Shown: positions 38,430 to 48,322, numbered from the stretch's first letter. The stretch: 64,000 nucleotides of DNA from Salinisphaera japonica YTM-1 (GCF_003788585.1 NZ_AYKG01000001.1:124001-188000); one strand, 5' to 3'. Program-made: numbers and translations. Notes: a model not told the origin generated them from the sequence alone.

Positions 38430-39650
38430 ATGGCGGCATTCGAATACACGGCCCTGGATACCCGGGGGCGCCAGAAGAAAGGCGTGCTCGAAGGCGATGC
38501 GGCGCGAGCGATCCGCGCCCAGCTGCGCGACAAGGGCCTGACGCCGATTGAGGTCAAGGAAGTCTCGGATCGGCGCACACCCGGCGCAGCCAAGCCGCTG
38601 TTCTCGTTCCAGCGCGGAATGAAGGTCGTGGAGCTGGCCTTGTTTACACGCCAACTGGCCACGCTGGCGCATGCCGGCATGCCGATGGAGGAATCGCTCA
38701 AGGCGGTTGCCGAGCAGACCGAAAACGATCGCGTGCGTCGTATCATCGTGGGGGTGCGCTCGGAGGTGGTCGAGGGCAATACGTTCGCTGATGCACTGGC
38801 GGGCTTTCCCAACTCGTTTGATCAGCTGTACCGGGCCACGGCGGCCGCCGGCGAGCAGACCGGGCATCTGGATGAAGTGCTCAACGGCCTGGCCGACTAT
38901 GTCGAGGAACAACAGGCCATGCGCCAGAAGATACTGGCGGCGTTGATCTACCCGGCGTTTCTGATCGTGGTCTCGATCGGCATCGTGATCGCCCTGTTGT
39001 CGACCGTGGTGCCCAAGCTGGTTCATGTGTTCAACAGCGTGCATGCCGATCTACCCACGCTGACCGTGGTGCTCATCTCGATGAGCGATTTTCTGCGTGA
39101 TTGGGGGCTGTTACTGGCGATTCTGATCGGCGGGGCCGTCACCGGCTTTATCTACGGGCTACGACAGCCGGCCTTCAAGCGCCGGTTCCATAGCTTTGTC
39201 TTGAAAGTGCCCCTGATCGGGCGTTTCGTGCGCGGCGTCAATACCGCGCGTTTTACCCGAACACTGGCTATTCTGACCAAAAGCGGCGTACCTGCCCTGG
39301 ATGCCATGGGCATCGGCGCCGAAGTGGTTACGAACGTGCCCATGCGTGAGGCAATTTCTCGAGCGGCCACGCGCGTGCGTGAAGGCGATGCCATTCACCG
39401 GGCGCTGGGCCAGGAAAGCCTGTTTCCGGCCATCACGTTGCACATGATCGCCAACGGTGAAATGTCCGGTGAGCTGGATATGATGCTGGGACGCGCGGCG
39501 GACCATCAGGATCGCGAGGTCGAAACGCTGCGCGAAGGCGTCATGGGCGTGCTCGGCCCGGCGGTGATTCTGGGCATGGGCGGCGTGGTGCTGTTGATCG
39601 TGCTCGCGATCCTGTTGCCGGTGTTCAATCTCAACCAGCTGGTCCAGTGA
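38430..39650 (+). CDS. gspF: Type II secretion inner-membrane protein GspF
   Basis: 406-residue platform protein. MAAFEYTALDTRGRQKKGVL is the usual start. Two GspF/PilC repeats (about 70-195 and 270-395) contain FTRQLATLAHAGMPMEESL and FTRTLAILTKSGVPALDAM, separated by three transmembrane helices. The end reads GMGGVVLLIVLAILLPVFNL. It connects GspE to the pseudopilus. Confidence 0.97.
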   Translation: MAAFEYTALDTRGRQKKGVLEGDAARAIRAQLRDKGLTPIEVKEVSDRRTPGAAKPLFSFQRGMKVVELALFTRQLATLAHAGMPMEESLKAVAEQTENDRVRRIIVGVRSEVVEGNTFADALAGFPNSFDQLYRATAAAGEQTGHLDEVLNGLADYVEEQQAMRQKILAALIYPAFLIVVSIGIVIALLSTVVPKLVHVFNSVHADLPTLTVVLISMSDFLRDWGLLLAILIGGAVTGFIYGLRQPAFKRRFHSFVLKVPLIGRFVRGVNTARFTRTLAILTKSGVPALDAMGIGAEVVTNVPMREAISRAATRVREGDAIHRALGQESLFPAITLHMIANGEMSGELDMMLGRAADHQDREVETLREGVMGVLGPAVILGMGGVVLLIVLAILLPVFNLNQLVQ

Positions 39651-39693
39651 TCGGATCGGTCGTGGTTCCCTTCTTCATTCAGGAGTGATCGTC

Positions 39694-40164
39694 ATGAAAC
39701 ACACCCATCTTGGCCGGGCCCGGTCGGCAGCCGGCATGCGCGAACAGGGCTTCACCCTGATCGAAATCATGGTCGTCGTCGTGATTCTCGGCATCCTGGC
39801 TGCGATCGTGGTGCCCAATATCATCGACCGACCGGACGCTGCCCGCGAGGCCAAGGCGCGCCAGGACATCAAGGCCGTGGATTCGGCCCTGAAGCTCTAT
39901 CGCCTGGATAACTATCGCTACCCCAGCACCGAGCAGGGCCTGGCCGCTCTGGTAGAAAAACCCAACAGCCAGCCCGAGCCACGCAACTGGAAATCCGGGG
40001 GCTATCTGGATCGGGTGCCGACCGATCCGTGGGGCAATGTGTATCACTATCGCAACCCCGGCCAGCATGGCCCGATCGATATCTATACGCTGGGCCGTGA
40101 TAACCAGGAAGGTGGCGAAGGCGCCGATGCCGATATCGGCAACTGGAAACTGGATAACGCCTGA
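39694..40164 (+). CDS. gspG: Type II secretion major pseudopilin GspG
   Basis: 156-residue prepilin. Cleavage is expected at the G in REQG before FTLIEIMVVVVILGILAAIV, with the invariant Glu at position +5 of the mature helix. The C-terminal domain has the family sequences YRYPSTEQGLAALV and WGNVYHYRNPGQHG and calcium-loop features. ATG at 39694 has AGGAG 8 bp upstream; the in-frame GTG at 39685 sits inside that site. A prepilin peptidase (gspO/pilD) is not in the window. Confidence 0.97.
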   Translation: MKHTHLGRARSAAGMREQGFTLIEIMVVVVILGILAAIVVPNIIDRPDAAREAKARQDIKAVDSALKLYRLDNYRYPSTEQGLAALVEKPNSQPEPRNWKSGGYLDRVPTDPWGNVYHYRNPGQHGPIDIYTLGRDNQEGGEGADADIGNWKLDNA

Positions 40165-40172
40165 TCATTGCC

Positions 40173-40826
40173 GTGAGCCGAGCTGCGTGCCCGTCAACGA
40201 GATCCGCCCGGCCGAGCGTCTCGATCGCGCGTGGTTTCACGCTCATCGAGATTCTCGTAGTGCTGGTCATCGTGGGCATCACGCTGGCTTTCGCCACGCT
40301 CTCGGTCAATCCGAGCGGGCCCTCGGACCGGCTCAACACCGAGGCCCAGCGCCTGCTGGCCCTGTCACAGGACGCCGCAGACGAAGCGATCCTCTCGGGG
40401 CATACCATCGGTCTGGAGATCGCCAGCGACGGATATCGCTTCGTCAAACTCGATCTTGACGGGTGGGCCGTCATCGACAGCCCCGACAACGCCCTGCGGC
40501 CGAGAAAGCTCGATGACGATCTGCATATCGACCGGCTGGCCACCGACGGGGCGGCCAACGATCGCCAGGCCATGATGCAGACCGGCACGCTCACGTTGCC
40601 ACCCTCGCCGGTGCCGCTCACGCCCGGCCAGCTCAAGGAAGCCGCCGAACGCCGGGACGCCGCCCAGGACGCAGACGCCGAGGTGCCGATTCCCGCCGCC
40701 TTGTTTCTGGCAAGCGGTGAGCTGCTGCCCTTCGTGCTTCAACTCTCGGCTGACGATATCGACCAGGTGTTTGTTATCGCCGGCGCGCCGAACGGCGATA
40801 TCGTCCTGGAGCAGCGCAGCCGATGA
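40173..40826 (+). CDS. gspH: Type II secretion minor pseudopilin GspH
   Basis: 217 residues. The prepilin motif is ARGFTLIEILVVLVIVG with Glu at +5. The C-terminal globular domain includes GHTIGLEIASDGYRFVKLDL. A Pro/Ala/Asp-rich insert (about 145-175) makes it longer than typical GspH (about 170). The GTG start at 40173 is the best available but has no strong ribosome-binding site. Overlaps gspI by four bases. Confidence 0.9.
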   Translation: MSRAACPSTRSARPSVSIARGFTLIEILVVLVIVGITLAFATLSVNPSGPSDRLNTEAQRLLALSQDAADEAILSGHTIGLEIASDGYRFVKLDLDGWAVIDSPDNALRPRKLDDDLHIDRLATDGAANDRQAMMQTGTLTLPPSPVPLTPGQLKEAAERRDAAQDADAEVPIPAALFLASGELLPFVLQLSADDIDQVFVIAGAPNGDIVLEQRSR

Positions 40827-41296
40827 ACACGACTGAGCGCGGCTTCACCCTGGTCGAAGTGCTGATTGCCCTGGCCGTGCTGGCGATCGCCCTGACCGCT
40901 TTCGTATCGGCCGGGGCCCAGAACGCCGATTACGCCACCTATATCCGTGAGCGCACGATCGCGCAGTGGGTCGCCCGTAACCAGCTGGTCGCCTTTCAAT
41001 TAGCCACCGACTGGCCCAACGTCGGCACACAGGAGGACGATGTACAGATGGCCGGCAGCACCTGGCACTGGCAGGCCGATATACAGACCTCGCCGGATCC
41101 GGCTGTCCGGCGCGTGGATATGCGTGTCTTCGCCGTCGATCCCGACGACGACACGCCGAGCGAGGATGCGTTGTTGCTGATCAGCGGTTTTCTGACCCAG
41201 CACCCCGAGGCCGCTGACGGGCCCGGCGATAACAACGAAGGCGACAACAACACGGACACGACTGCCAACGACATCAACCAGGGCGGCGCCTCATGA
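40823..41296 (+). CDS. gspI: Type II secretion minor pseudopilin GspI
   Basis: 157 residues. MNTTERGFTLVEVLIALAVL is a short prepilin leader plus the hydrophobic helix with Glu at +5. It forms the pseudopilus tip with GspJ and GspK. The C-terminal tail is Asp/Asn-rich (about 130-157) and probably flexible. It overlaps both neighbours by four bases (ATGA). Confidence 0.93.
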   Translation: MNTTERGFTLVEVLIALAVLAIALTAFVSAGAQNADYATYIRERTIAQWVARNQLVAFQLATDWPNVGTQEDDVQMAGSTWHWQADIQTSPDPAVRRVDMRVFAVDPDDDTPSEDALLLISGFLTQHPEAADGPGDNNEGDNNTDTTANDINQGGAS

Positions 41297-41973
41297 GTCG
41301 GCGGCGAGACACCCCCGACGCCGAGCGCGGGTTCACGCTGGTCGAGCTGCTGATCGCGATCGCGGTGTTCGCGGTCATGGCAGCAATCGCCTACGGCGGG
41401 TTGTCGTCGGTGATCTCCAGCCGTGAATCCATCGATGTGGCCCTGGAGCGCTCGAAAACGCTGCAAATGGCGCTCTGGCGTATCCAGCAGGATATCGAGC
41501 AGACGGTTGATCGCCCCGTGCGCGACAGTTTTGGCGATATGCAGCCAGCCATCTATGGCAGCGCCGGCATCGGCCTGTACGTCACACGGGCCGGCTGGAA
41601 CAACCCGTTGGGGGCACGCCGTTCAACCCTGCAGCGCGTGCACTATGATCTGGACGGCGACGGCCATCTGGTGCGCAGCTATTTTCGCGTGCTCGACCAG
41701 GCCCAGGACAGTGAGCCGGTCAACCAGACGCTGCTGTCCGAGGTCATACAGATGGAATGGCGTTTTCTCGACGCCAATGGCCAGTGGCAGGACCGCTGGC
41801 CGCCGGATGCCAATGCCCAGGCCTTTGCGGCGCCCACGATCAACAACAACACCAACGGCTCGAACAACGGCCTTGGCGCCCAGACACCGCCCCAGGCGAT
41901 CGAGTTGACGCTGGACACCCATAGCTGGGGCCAGATGCGTCTGCTCTACATGATTCCGGGGGCCCGGCTGTGA
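41293..41973 (+). CDS. gspJ: Type II secretion minor pseudopilin GspJ
   Basis: 226 residues. The prepilin motif ERGFTLVELLIAIAVFAVMA is followed by AYGGLSSVISSRESIDVALE and the GspJ core (QDIEQTVDRPVRDSFGD; GWNNPLGARRSTLQRVHYDL). An Asn-rich loop (NNNTNGSNNG) lies near the C-terminus. It is a tip-complex component. Four-base overlaps with gspI and gspK. Confidence 0.93.
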   Translation: MSRRRDTPDAERGFTLVELLIAIAVFAVMAAIAYGGLSSVISSRESIDVALERSKTLQMALWRIQQDIEQTVDRPVRDSFGDMQPAIYGSAGIGLYVTRAGWNNPLGARRSTLQRVHYDLDGDGHLVRSYFRVLDQAQDSEPVNQTLLSEVIQMEWRFLDANGQWQDRWPPDANAQAFAAPTINNNTNGSNNGLGAQTPPQAIELTLDTHSWGQMRLLYMIPGARL

Positions 41974-42917
41974 CCGCCCCACTCGCGCGTCAACGCGGTG
42001 TCGCCCTGCTCACGGCCATGCTCATCATGGCGCTGACCGCCATCATCACTACGGGGATGATCGCCAGCATGAATCTGGCGCTCCAGCGCTCGGGCAATAT
42101 CTGGAATGCCCAGCAGAACTGGTGGTATGGCATCGGTATCGAAAACTGGCTCGGTGCCCAGCTGCGAAAAGAGGCCGAGGCCACCGAGATCGACTCGCTC
42201 GACGAATACTGGGCCCAGCCGGTCGATTATCTGCCCATCGATGGCGGCTCGATCAGCGGTCGGATCATCGATCTACAGGGTCGTTTCAACCTGAACAATC
42301 TGGTGCTTGGCGACAGCGAGGCGGAAATGGCGTATTTCGCCCGCCTGATCACGGTCGTTGCTGATACCGATCCGGTCACCGCCCAGAGCATCGCCCAGGC
42401 GACCAAGGACTGGATCGACGGCGATCAGGAGCCCACGCGGCCCTACGGCGCCGAGGACAACTATTATCTCGGCCAGACGCCGGCCTATCGCACGGGCAAC
42501 ACGCTGATGGTCAGCCCGAGCGAAATAGAGGCCGTACGAGACATGACGCCGGCGATCTATCGGGCGTTGCTACCCAATATCTCGGCCCTGCCCGAGGCCA
42601 CCGCCATCAACGTGAACACCGCGCCTGCCCCGGTGCTGCAGGCACTCTCGGAGAACATGCCGGCCAGCGCCGGCGAGCAACTGGCCGAAGAACGTCTGGA
42701 CTCGCCCTGGGAAGAAGCGTCCGAGTTTCTCCAGGCCGGGCCGATGGCCGGTCAGGGCGAGGCCCTGGCCGGTATCTCGCTCGACGTGAAGACCCGGTAT
42801 TTTCTGGTCGCCGGGCGGATCACCGTGGCCGACAGCCAGACCCAGTTCTATACCGTGCTCGAGCGCGCCGACAACGGCGCCGTGCACGTCGTGCGACACG
42901 CCACCGACGCGTATTGA
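41970..42917 (+). CDS. gspK: Type II secretion minor pseudopilin GspK
   Basis: 315 residues, the large tip pseudopilin. The N-terminal helix RGVALLTAMLIMALTAIITT lacks the Glu at +5, as is normal for GspK. The globular part has DLQGRFNLNNLV, the DGDQEPTRPYGAED calcium/loop region and NVNTAPAPVLQALSE (helix-hairpin-helix-like). GTG start at 41970 overlaps the gspJ stop by four bases. An 89-bp gap follows before gspL. Confidence 0.93.
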   Translation: MTAPLARQRGVALLTAMLIMALTAIITTGMIASMNLALQRSGNIWNAQQNWWYGIGIENWLGAQLRKEAEATEIDSLDEYWAQPVDYLPIDGGSISGRIIDLQGRFNLNNLVLGDSEAEMAYFARLITVVADTDPVTAQSIAQATKDWIDGDQEPTRPYGAEDNYYLGQTPAYRTGNTLMVSPSEIEAVRDMTPAIYRALLPNISALPEATAINVNTAPAPVLQALSENMPASAGEQLAEERLDSPWEEASEFLQAGPMAGQGEALAGISLDVKTRYFLVAGRITVADSQTQFYTVLERADNGAVHVVRHATDAY

Positions 42918-43006
42918 GCCAGACCACGAGACCACAACAACTTGCGTTAGACTGCCAACCAGCGCCCGAGCTTGTGCATAGCGGCGCGTGACAAGGGGGA
43001 GACGGC

Positions 43007-44215
43007 GTGGCCCAGAGGCGGACACTCTATTACGACGGCACCACAACACTCTGGCGCGATCCGGTGCAGGGCATCATGCGCGCAACGCTGGCCGAGGCCG
43101 GCCAGGCGCTTGTCGATGACGAAATCGTCGCACTGGTGCCCGCCGAGGACATCCTGCTCACCGAGGTGGCGCTACCGCCGATTCGCCAGGCCAAACGCCG
43201 CCTGGCCGCGGCACGCTTTGCCTTGGAGGACCGCCTGGCCGGGCGTATCGAGCAACTGCATTTCGCGCTCGGCACGGCCACGAGCGGCGGTGAAACCCCG
43301 GTCGCCGTGGTCGATGAACTCCAGATGCAGGCCTGGTGCGATGCCTTCGACGCCGCCGGTCTGGATGTCGTGCGGATCCTGCCGGACTGTCTCGCCCTGC
43401 CCGTTCCCGATGCCCACACCTGGCAAATGGCACGGATCGACGAGCGCATAATGGTTCGAACGGCCCCCGGCCACGGTTTTGCCTGTAGCGACGATCTCTG
43501 GCCCGTGCTGGCCGGTGCCTTCGATACGCCCGATATCATCGAGCTGCACGGGACATCGAGCGATACGATTCAAGCGCTGGACGCCGACGACGCATTCGAG
43601 CCCACGCCCGAGATCAAACCTCATTCACATGCCGGCATCGATGCACTGATCGGGGTTCTGCTCGACCACGCCGACACGCACAAGAACGCAATCAACCTCC
43701 GCCAGGGCGAATTCGCGCGCCAAAATCAACTGGAATCCCGCTGGCGCCCGTTCATTCTTACCGGTGGGCTTGCCGCCGCGTGGCTAATCGTGACGATCGC
43801 CGCCCACGGCATCGAGACCTGGCGGCTCAACCAGCAGATCGATGCGCTTGAAGCCCAGACCCAAACCGCCTTTCGCGACGCGTTTCCGGATGTCAGCACG
43901 ATCAACGATCTACGGGTACAAGCCGAACAGGGCATCGCCAGCCTGCGCGGTGGCTCGGGCAGCGCCGGGCTATTCCCGGTGCTCGAGGCCACGGCTGATG
44001 TGACCGGGCGCGACGACAGCCTGGTCGTCCAGGGCATGCAGTACCGAAACGGCACGTTGGACCTATCGATCCGTGGCAAGAACGTGCAATCCGTGGAAAC
44101 GCTACGCGCCGGGTTCGCCAACCGGGCCGGCTTGAGTTTGTCGGTCCAAAGCGCGGATGCCAATGCCGATGGGGTGCAGATACGGGCGTCAATCACCCAG
44201 GGGCAGCCATCATGA
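43007..44215 (+). CDS. gspL: Type II secretion system protein GspL
   Basis: 402 residues. A cytoplasmic actin-like domain (about 1-240) binds GspE: EDILLTEVALPPIRQAKRRL. One transmembrane helix follows (about 247-266, ILTGGLAAAWLIVTIAAHGI). The periplasmic part has a ferredoxin-like fold. GTG start at 43007 follows a GGGGAG-type ribosome-binding site. It ends in a four-base overlap with gspM. Confidence 0.92.
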   Translation: MAQRRTLYYDGTTTLWRDPVQGIMRATLAEAGQALVDDEIVALVPAEDILLTEVALPPIRQAKRRLAAARFALEDRLAGRIEQLHFALGTATSGGETPVAVVDELQMQAWCDAFDAAGLDVVRILPDCLALPVPDAHTWQMARIDERIMVRTAPGHGFACSDDLWPVLAGAFDTPDIIELHGTSSDTIQALDADDAFEPTPEIKPHSHAGIDALIGVLLDHADTHKNAINLRQGEFARQNQLESRWRPFILTGGLAAAWLIVTIAAHGIETWRLNQQIDALEAQTQTAFRDAFPDVSTINDLRVQAEQGIASLRGGSGSAGLFPVLEATADVTGRDDSLVVQGMQYRNGTLDLSIRGKNVQSVETLRAGFANRAGLSLSVQSADANADGVQIRASITQGQPS

Positions 44216-44715
44216 ACCAGCTTCGAGAATGGTATGAGGGCCTGGCGCCGCGCGAGCGCGTGATGGTCACGGCCGCCGCCGTGGTCGTTGGCATCGCCCT
44301 GTTCTATTACATGCTCTGGTCACCGCTGAATAGCGCATTGGCCGATGCCAGAGCCCAGGTCACCGCCCAGGCCAACGAAGCACGCTGGATGCTTGGCGTA
44401 CGCAACGAGGCCCAGGCCCTGCGCGCGGCCGGCGCGGCCCGCCAGCCCACCGGCCAGAACGAATCGCTGTTGTCGATCGTGGATACCACCAGCCGGGCCA
44501 ATCAGCTGGGCGGTGCCGTAACGCAGATTCAGCCACAGAACGAGGACAAGGCCACCGTGAGTCTGGAAAACGCCGGTTTCGACCAGATGATGTACTGGCT
44601 GGATACCCTGCAATCCAAGTACGGCATTACCGTCAGCGAGGCAACGGTCTCGCGGGATAACGAAACCGCCGGTGAGGTCGATGCCCGGCTTACGCTCCTG
44701 CGCGGGGCTGCATGA
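44212..44715 (+). CDS. gspM: Type II secretion system protein GspM
   Basis: 167 residues. The start LREWYEGLAPRERVMVTAAA is the standard GspM beginning, followed at once by one transmembrane helix (VVVGIALFYYMLW). The periplasmic ferredoxin-like domain has the conserved GFDQMMYWLDTLQSKYGI. It partners GspL in the platform. Overlaps both neighbours. Confidence 0.93.
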   Translation: MNQLREWYEGLAPRERVMVTAAAVVVGIALFYYMLWSPLNSALADARAQVTAQANEARWMLGVRNEAQALRAAGAARQPTGQNESLLSIVDTTSRANQLGGAVTQIQPQNEDKATVSLENAGFDQMMYWLDTLQSKYGITVSEATVSRDNETAGEVDARLTLLRGAA

Positions 44716-45470
44716 TGGGCGCGCCACTACGGTATGGACTGATCGGCGGCCTGTTTTTTATTGTCGGGCTGATCGTCTATCTGCCGGCATCGCTGGTCAC
44801 CGGCTGGGTTGCCGGCGCCACCGATCTGCGCTTCGACGGCGTAACCGGCACGGCACTTGATGGCAAAGCGGCGTATGTATCTTTGCCCGACGGCGGCATC
44901 AACAACGTCGACTGGGCCATTCGTCCCGCGTCGTTGCTACTGGCCCGCCTGTCGGCCGATGTGTCAGCCGATACCGATCTCTCCGGAATAAAAGCCGAGC
45001 TCACACACACCCTGCTCGGTAACAATTATATCCGCGATCTGGACGGCGATGCCTCGATCGGCTGGCTGGCCCGGATGGCCGGCTATACCTTTGTTCCGGC
45101 GGCCGGTCGTATCGCGTTGTCGATCGACACGCTCGATCTGGACGACGAGGGCCAGGTGCTGGGGCTCGTCGGGCGGGTCAATGTGACCAACACCCGCTAC
45201 GAGCTACTCCAGCCGCCGATCGATCTGGGCCAGTTCCAGGCTGATCTGAGCCGCACCGACAACGACACGCTGCGCGCCTCACTGGTCGACAGCCAGGGCC
45301 CGCTCGCGCTGACCGGCGCGGTCGATCTGGTCAAGCAATCGCGCTACAAACTCGATGTCCGGCTGCGAGCACGCGCCGGCGCCGACGAACGCCTGGCCCG
45401 TATCCTGACCCAGCTGGGCCAGACCGACGACGCGGGCTGGTATCACATCACTGAACGAGGCCGTCTGTGA
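44712..45470 (+). CDS. gspN: Type II secretion system protein GspN
   Basis: 252 residues. One N-terminal membrane helix (LIGGLFFIVGLIVYLPASLV) precedes a periplasmic beta-rich domain with GVTGTALDGKAAYV and LGLVGRVNVTNTRYEL. GspN is an accessory component found in only some type II systems; its exact role is unclear. ATG ATG start; the first overlaps the gspM stop. Its stop overlaps the symporter start by four bases. Confidence 0.88.
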   Translation: MMGAPLRYGLIGGLFFIVGLIVYLPASLVTGWVAGATDLRFDGVTGTALDGKAAYVSLPDGGINNVDWAIRPASLLLARLSADVSADTDLSGIKAELTHTLLGNNYIRDLDGDASIGWLARMAGYTFVPAAGRIALSIDTLDLDDEGQVLGLVGRVNVTNTRYELLQPPIDLGQFQADLSRTDNDTLRASLVDSQGPLALTGAVDLVKQSRYKLDVRLRARAGADERLARILTQLGQTDDAGWYHITERGRL

Positions 45471-46906
45471 GCTGGACGACGATCGCCCTGCTGGGCCTGC
45501 CCTGGGTGATTCTGGCGGGCTACGGCATCGCCGTGCTGTTATCCACGCCGCGCCGCGCCGGGCCGACCGGTTTCTTCGGCGGCCGCTCTCGCGCGGGCGA
45601 TATGCCCGGCATCATTCTGCTGGGCGCATCGGCGGCGATCTCCTGGGTGATGGCCAAGAGCGTGAACAACGCCATGAATCTGGCCGCGGATTTCGGCTGG
45701 ATCGGCGGCGTGGCCTACGGGGCCTATTGGCTGGCCTTCATCGTCGTCGGCATCACGGTCTATTTCATGCGCACCCGTGGCGGCTTTACATCGCTGAGCG
45801 CGTTTTTGAAGACCAAATACGGGGCCCGAGCGGCTCGCCTGTTTTTGCTGGTCATTGCGATCCGGCTGATCAACGAGGTCTGGTCGAACACCAAGATCGC
45901 AGCCCTGTATTTCGGCGTGGAAGGCAGCAGCGGTTATTGGATCGCGGCCGTCGTACTCACCGGGCTGACACTGTATTACAGCCTCAAGGGGGGGCTCCGC
46001 AGCTCGATCCTGACCGACGGCCTGCAGATGGTGCTGCTGCTATTCCTGCTCGTGGTCACGCTGGGCGTACTGGCGCCGGACGTGTTGCAGATCGGTATTC
46101 CCAGCGCAGCCAACGGCGCGGTTACACCCGCCATGCAAGCGGGCGGTCTGACGTTTCTGGTTCTCGCGCTCGTTCAGACCCTGTCGTACGGCTTCCACGA
46201 TCCGGTGATGACAGACCGGGCATTCGTGAACGCGCCGGCCAAGATGGTCGCCAGTTTCGTGCTGGCCGCCCTGCTCGGCGGTGTTCTGATCGTTGGGTTC
46301 TCGACCGCCGGGCTGTACGCGCTGGTGCACGATATCGCACCGCAACCCTCGGTGGCCGTTGCTGTCCCACTGGCCATTGGCCTGGGCATGACGCTGCTGT
46401 TCAATGCGGTCATGCTGGCCAGTGCCGGATCCACGCTGGATTCGGTGATGACCTCCAGCGCGAAATTCGCTGCCCGCGACTGGCCCCACGCCGAGGGCCC
46501 GCCCACGGTGTATCAACAAGCCAGGGGCCGACGCGCCATGTGGGCGATCGCCGTGCTGGGCAATCTGCCCCTGTTATCGATCTATATCGACGGCGTGGGG
46601 CCGGCCGTGATCGCCGCGACCACGATCAGCGGTACGGCTATCATGGGGCTGGCGCCAATCTTTCTACTCGGCTGGATCAAGAAAGCCGGTCGGCTGTCGT
46701 TTCATCTCGCACTCTGGCCCGGCGTGATCATCGGCGTGCTCCTGGCCCTCGAGGATATCCTGCATCTGCCCACGATTCCGGCCTTCGTGGGCCTCGGCGA
46801 AGGCCGCTACGCCGAAACACTGGGCATCAACGTCTACGGCGTCATCCTGTGCTCGGTGCTGTTCGTGGCCGGAGCGTTCATCCGGCCACGGCGGGGTCTT
46901 TTATAG
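45467..46906 (+). CDS. Sodium:solute symporter family transporter
   Basis: 479-residue membrane protein with about 13 hydrophobic helices. Features of the SSS/LeuT-fold family: GASAAISWVMAKSVNNAMNL, the loop YSLKGGLRSSILTDGLQMVL (the usual SSS motif) and LSYGFHDPVMTDRAF. The substrate cannot be told from sequence; the motif set resembles uncharacterised SSS members rather than PutP or PanF. GTG start overlaps gspN by four bases (GTGA), so it is translated as the last gene of the gsp operon, which is unexpected. Confidence 0.85.
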   Translation: MSWTTIALLGLPWVILAGYGIAVLLSTPRRAGPTGFFGGRSRAGDMPGIILLGASAAISWVMAKSVNNAMNLAADFGWIGGVAYGAYWLAFIVVGITVYFMRTRGGFTSLSAFLKTKYGARAARLFLLVIAIRLINEVWSNTKIAALYFGVEGSSGYWIAAVVLTGLTLYYSLKGGLRSSILTDGLQMVLLLFLLVVTLGVLAPDVLQIGIPSAANGAVTPAMQAGGLTFLVLALVQTLSYGFHDPVMTDRAFVNAPAKMVASFVLAALLGGVLIVGFSTAGLYALVHDIAPQPSVAVAVPLAIGLGMTLLFNAVMLASAGSTLDSVMTSSAKFAARDWPHAEGPPTVYQQARGRRAMWAIAVLGNLPLLSIYIDGVGPAVIAATTISGTAIMGLAPIFLLGWIKKAGRLSFHLALWPGVIIGVLLALEDILHLPTIPAFVGLGEGRYAETLGINVYGVILCSVLFVAGAFIRPRRGLL

Positions 46907-46924
46907 GCCGGCCGCCGGCATCAC

Positions 46925-48163
46925 CTAACCCACTGAATCCAGCGTTCGTGCGCTGATTGAGGTCAGCTCAGGCGGGTGGGTGGCGTATTGCTTGTAGAGA
47001 TAATCGCGCGTGACCGGCACGGCTTCGTTCGTGTGGCTGACCTGGACATGAAAGACGATGAGATCGCCGTAGCGGAATACCGCTTCACAGCCCAGCAGAT
47101 AGAACTCCCACATACGACAGAAGCGCTCACCCAGGCGCTGGGAGAACAGCTCGCGCTGGGCCTGGAAACGTGTATTCCATGCCTTGAGGGTTTCGGCGTA
47201 GTGGCGGCGCCAGACTTCAAGATCAGCCAGCACCAGGCCCGAAGTCTCCACGCACGGCGATATCTCGGACAACGACGGGATATAACCGCCGGGAAAGATA
47301 TGTTTCTGAATCCAGGTGCGGCTGTCGGCCGGCGGCGGGCCATTGCGGCCGATGGTATGAATCAGGCTGCGCCCGTCAGGCTTGAGCAGGCGTGAGACCT
47401 GATCGAAGAATGTCTGATACTGCGGCCGGCCGACGTGCTCGAACATGCCCACCGAGACGATCGCATCATAGGCGCCCCGATGATCGCGATAGTCCTGTTT
47501 GGCAAACGTCACCCGGTGCGACAACCCGAGAGCTTCGGCGCGTTTGACCGCGTGCCCGTACTGGTCATCGGACAATGTCAGCCCTACGACCTCGACGTCG
47601 TAATGACGCGCCAGATACAGAGCCATGCCGCCCCAGCCACAGCCGATATCGAGCACCTTGTCACCCGGCGAGAGTGTGAGCTTGCGGGCGATGTGATCGA
47701 GCTTGGCCAGCTGGGCATCGTCCAGCGTCATGTCGCGGTGTGACCAGTAGGCACAGGAATACTGCATTTCCGGATCGAGAAAACGCTGGAACAGATCGTT
47801 GTCGATATCGTAGTGATGCGCCACGTTGCGCGCGCTGCGCAGTTTGCCGTTGACCTCGGTCAAACCGCGCAGCGCGCGTCTGGCAAGCGACATCAAGCGA
47901 CTGCCACCGATATGCTCGGCGTTGGCGAAATACAGCTCGAACACCTTGGCCAACCCGCCACGCCCCGGCCACCAGTCGCCGTCGACGTAAGCCTCGCCGA
48001 AAGCCATCTCCGGATCAGAAAGCAGCCGCGCTATGACACGGCGATCTTTCAAATGGACATGGGCGACCGGTTCACCCGAGCCATAACGGCTCTGCTCACG
48101 CTCGCCGATCGACACCACCAGCGTACCTCGCTTGACGAGGCGATCGAACAGTTTGTCTTTCAC
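46925..48163 (-). CDS. cfa: Cyclopropane-fatty-acyl-phospholipid synthase
   Basis: 412-residue SAM-dependent enzyme that adds a methylene bridge to unsaturated phospholipid acyl chains. SAM motif I is VLDIGCGWGGMALYLARHY. Active-site features: MQYSCAYW, SVGMFEHVG and HTIGRNG, then FPGGYIPSL. The C-terminal half ends with YLLGCEAVFRYGDLIVFHVQ. GTG start at 48163. It is convergent with the symporter (18 bp between stops) and divergent from the MDR gene. Confidence 0.96.
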   Translation of the reverse strand: MKDKLFDRLVKRGTLVVSIGEREQSRYGSGEPVAHVHLKDRRVIARLLSDPEMAFGEAYVDGDWWPGRGGLAKVFELYFANAEHIGGSRLMSLARRALRGLTEVNGKLRSARNVAHHYDIDNDLFQRFLDPEMQYSCAYWSHRDMTLDDAQLAKLDHIARKLTLSPGDKVLDIGCGWGGMALYLARHYDVEVVGLTLSDDQYGHAVKRAEALGLSHRVTFAKQDYRDHRGAYDAIVSVGMFEHVGRPQYQTFFDQVSRLLKPDGRSLIHTIGRNGPPPADSRTWIQKHIFPGGYIPSLSEISPCVETSGLVLADLEVWRRHYAETLKAWNTRFQAQRELFSQRLGERFCRMWEFYLLGCEAVFRYGDLIVFHVQVSHTNEAVPVTRDYLYKQYATHPPELTSISARTLDSVG

Positions 48164-48322
48164 GTTCTATCCCTTGTGCGCGCTCCTGCACGCTTCCCCA
48201 TATCAACGAAACCTAAAGATACACCGCTATCCCCATAGCTGCATCCTGCATTTACTTTCCGGCTGGTGCTCTGAGCGTCGAACTCTTAAGGTAACGCGAC
48301 ACCTTGCCCAGCCCGCTATTGC

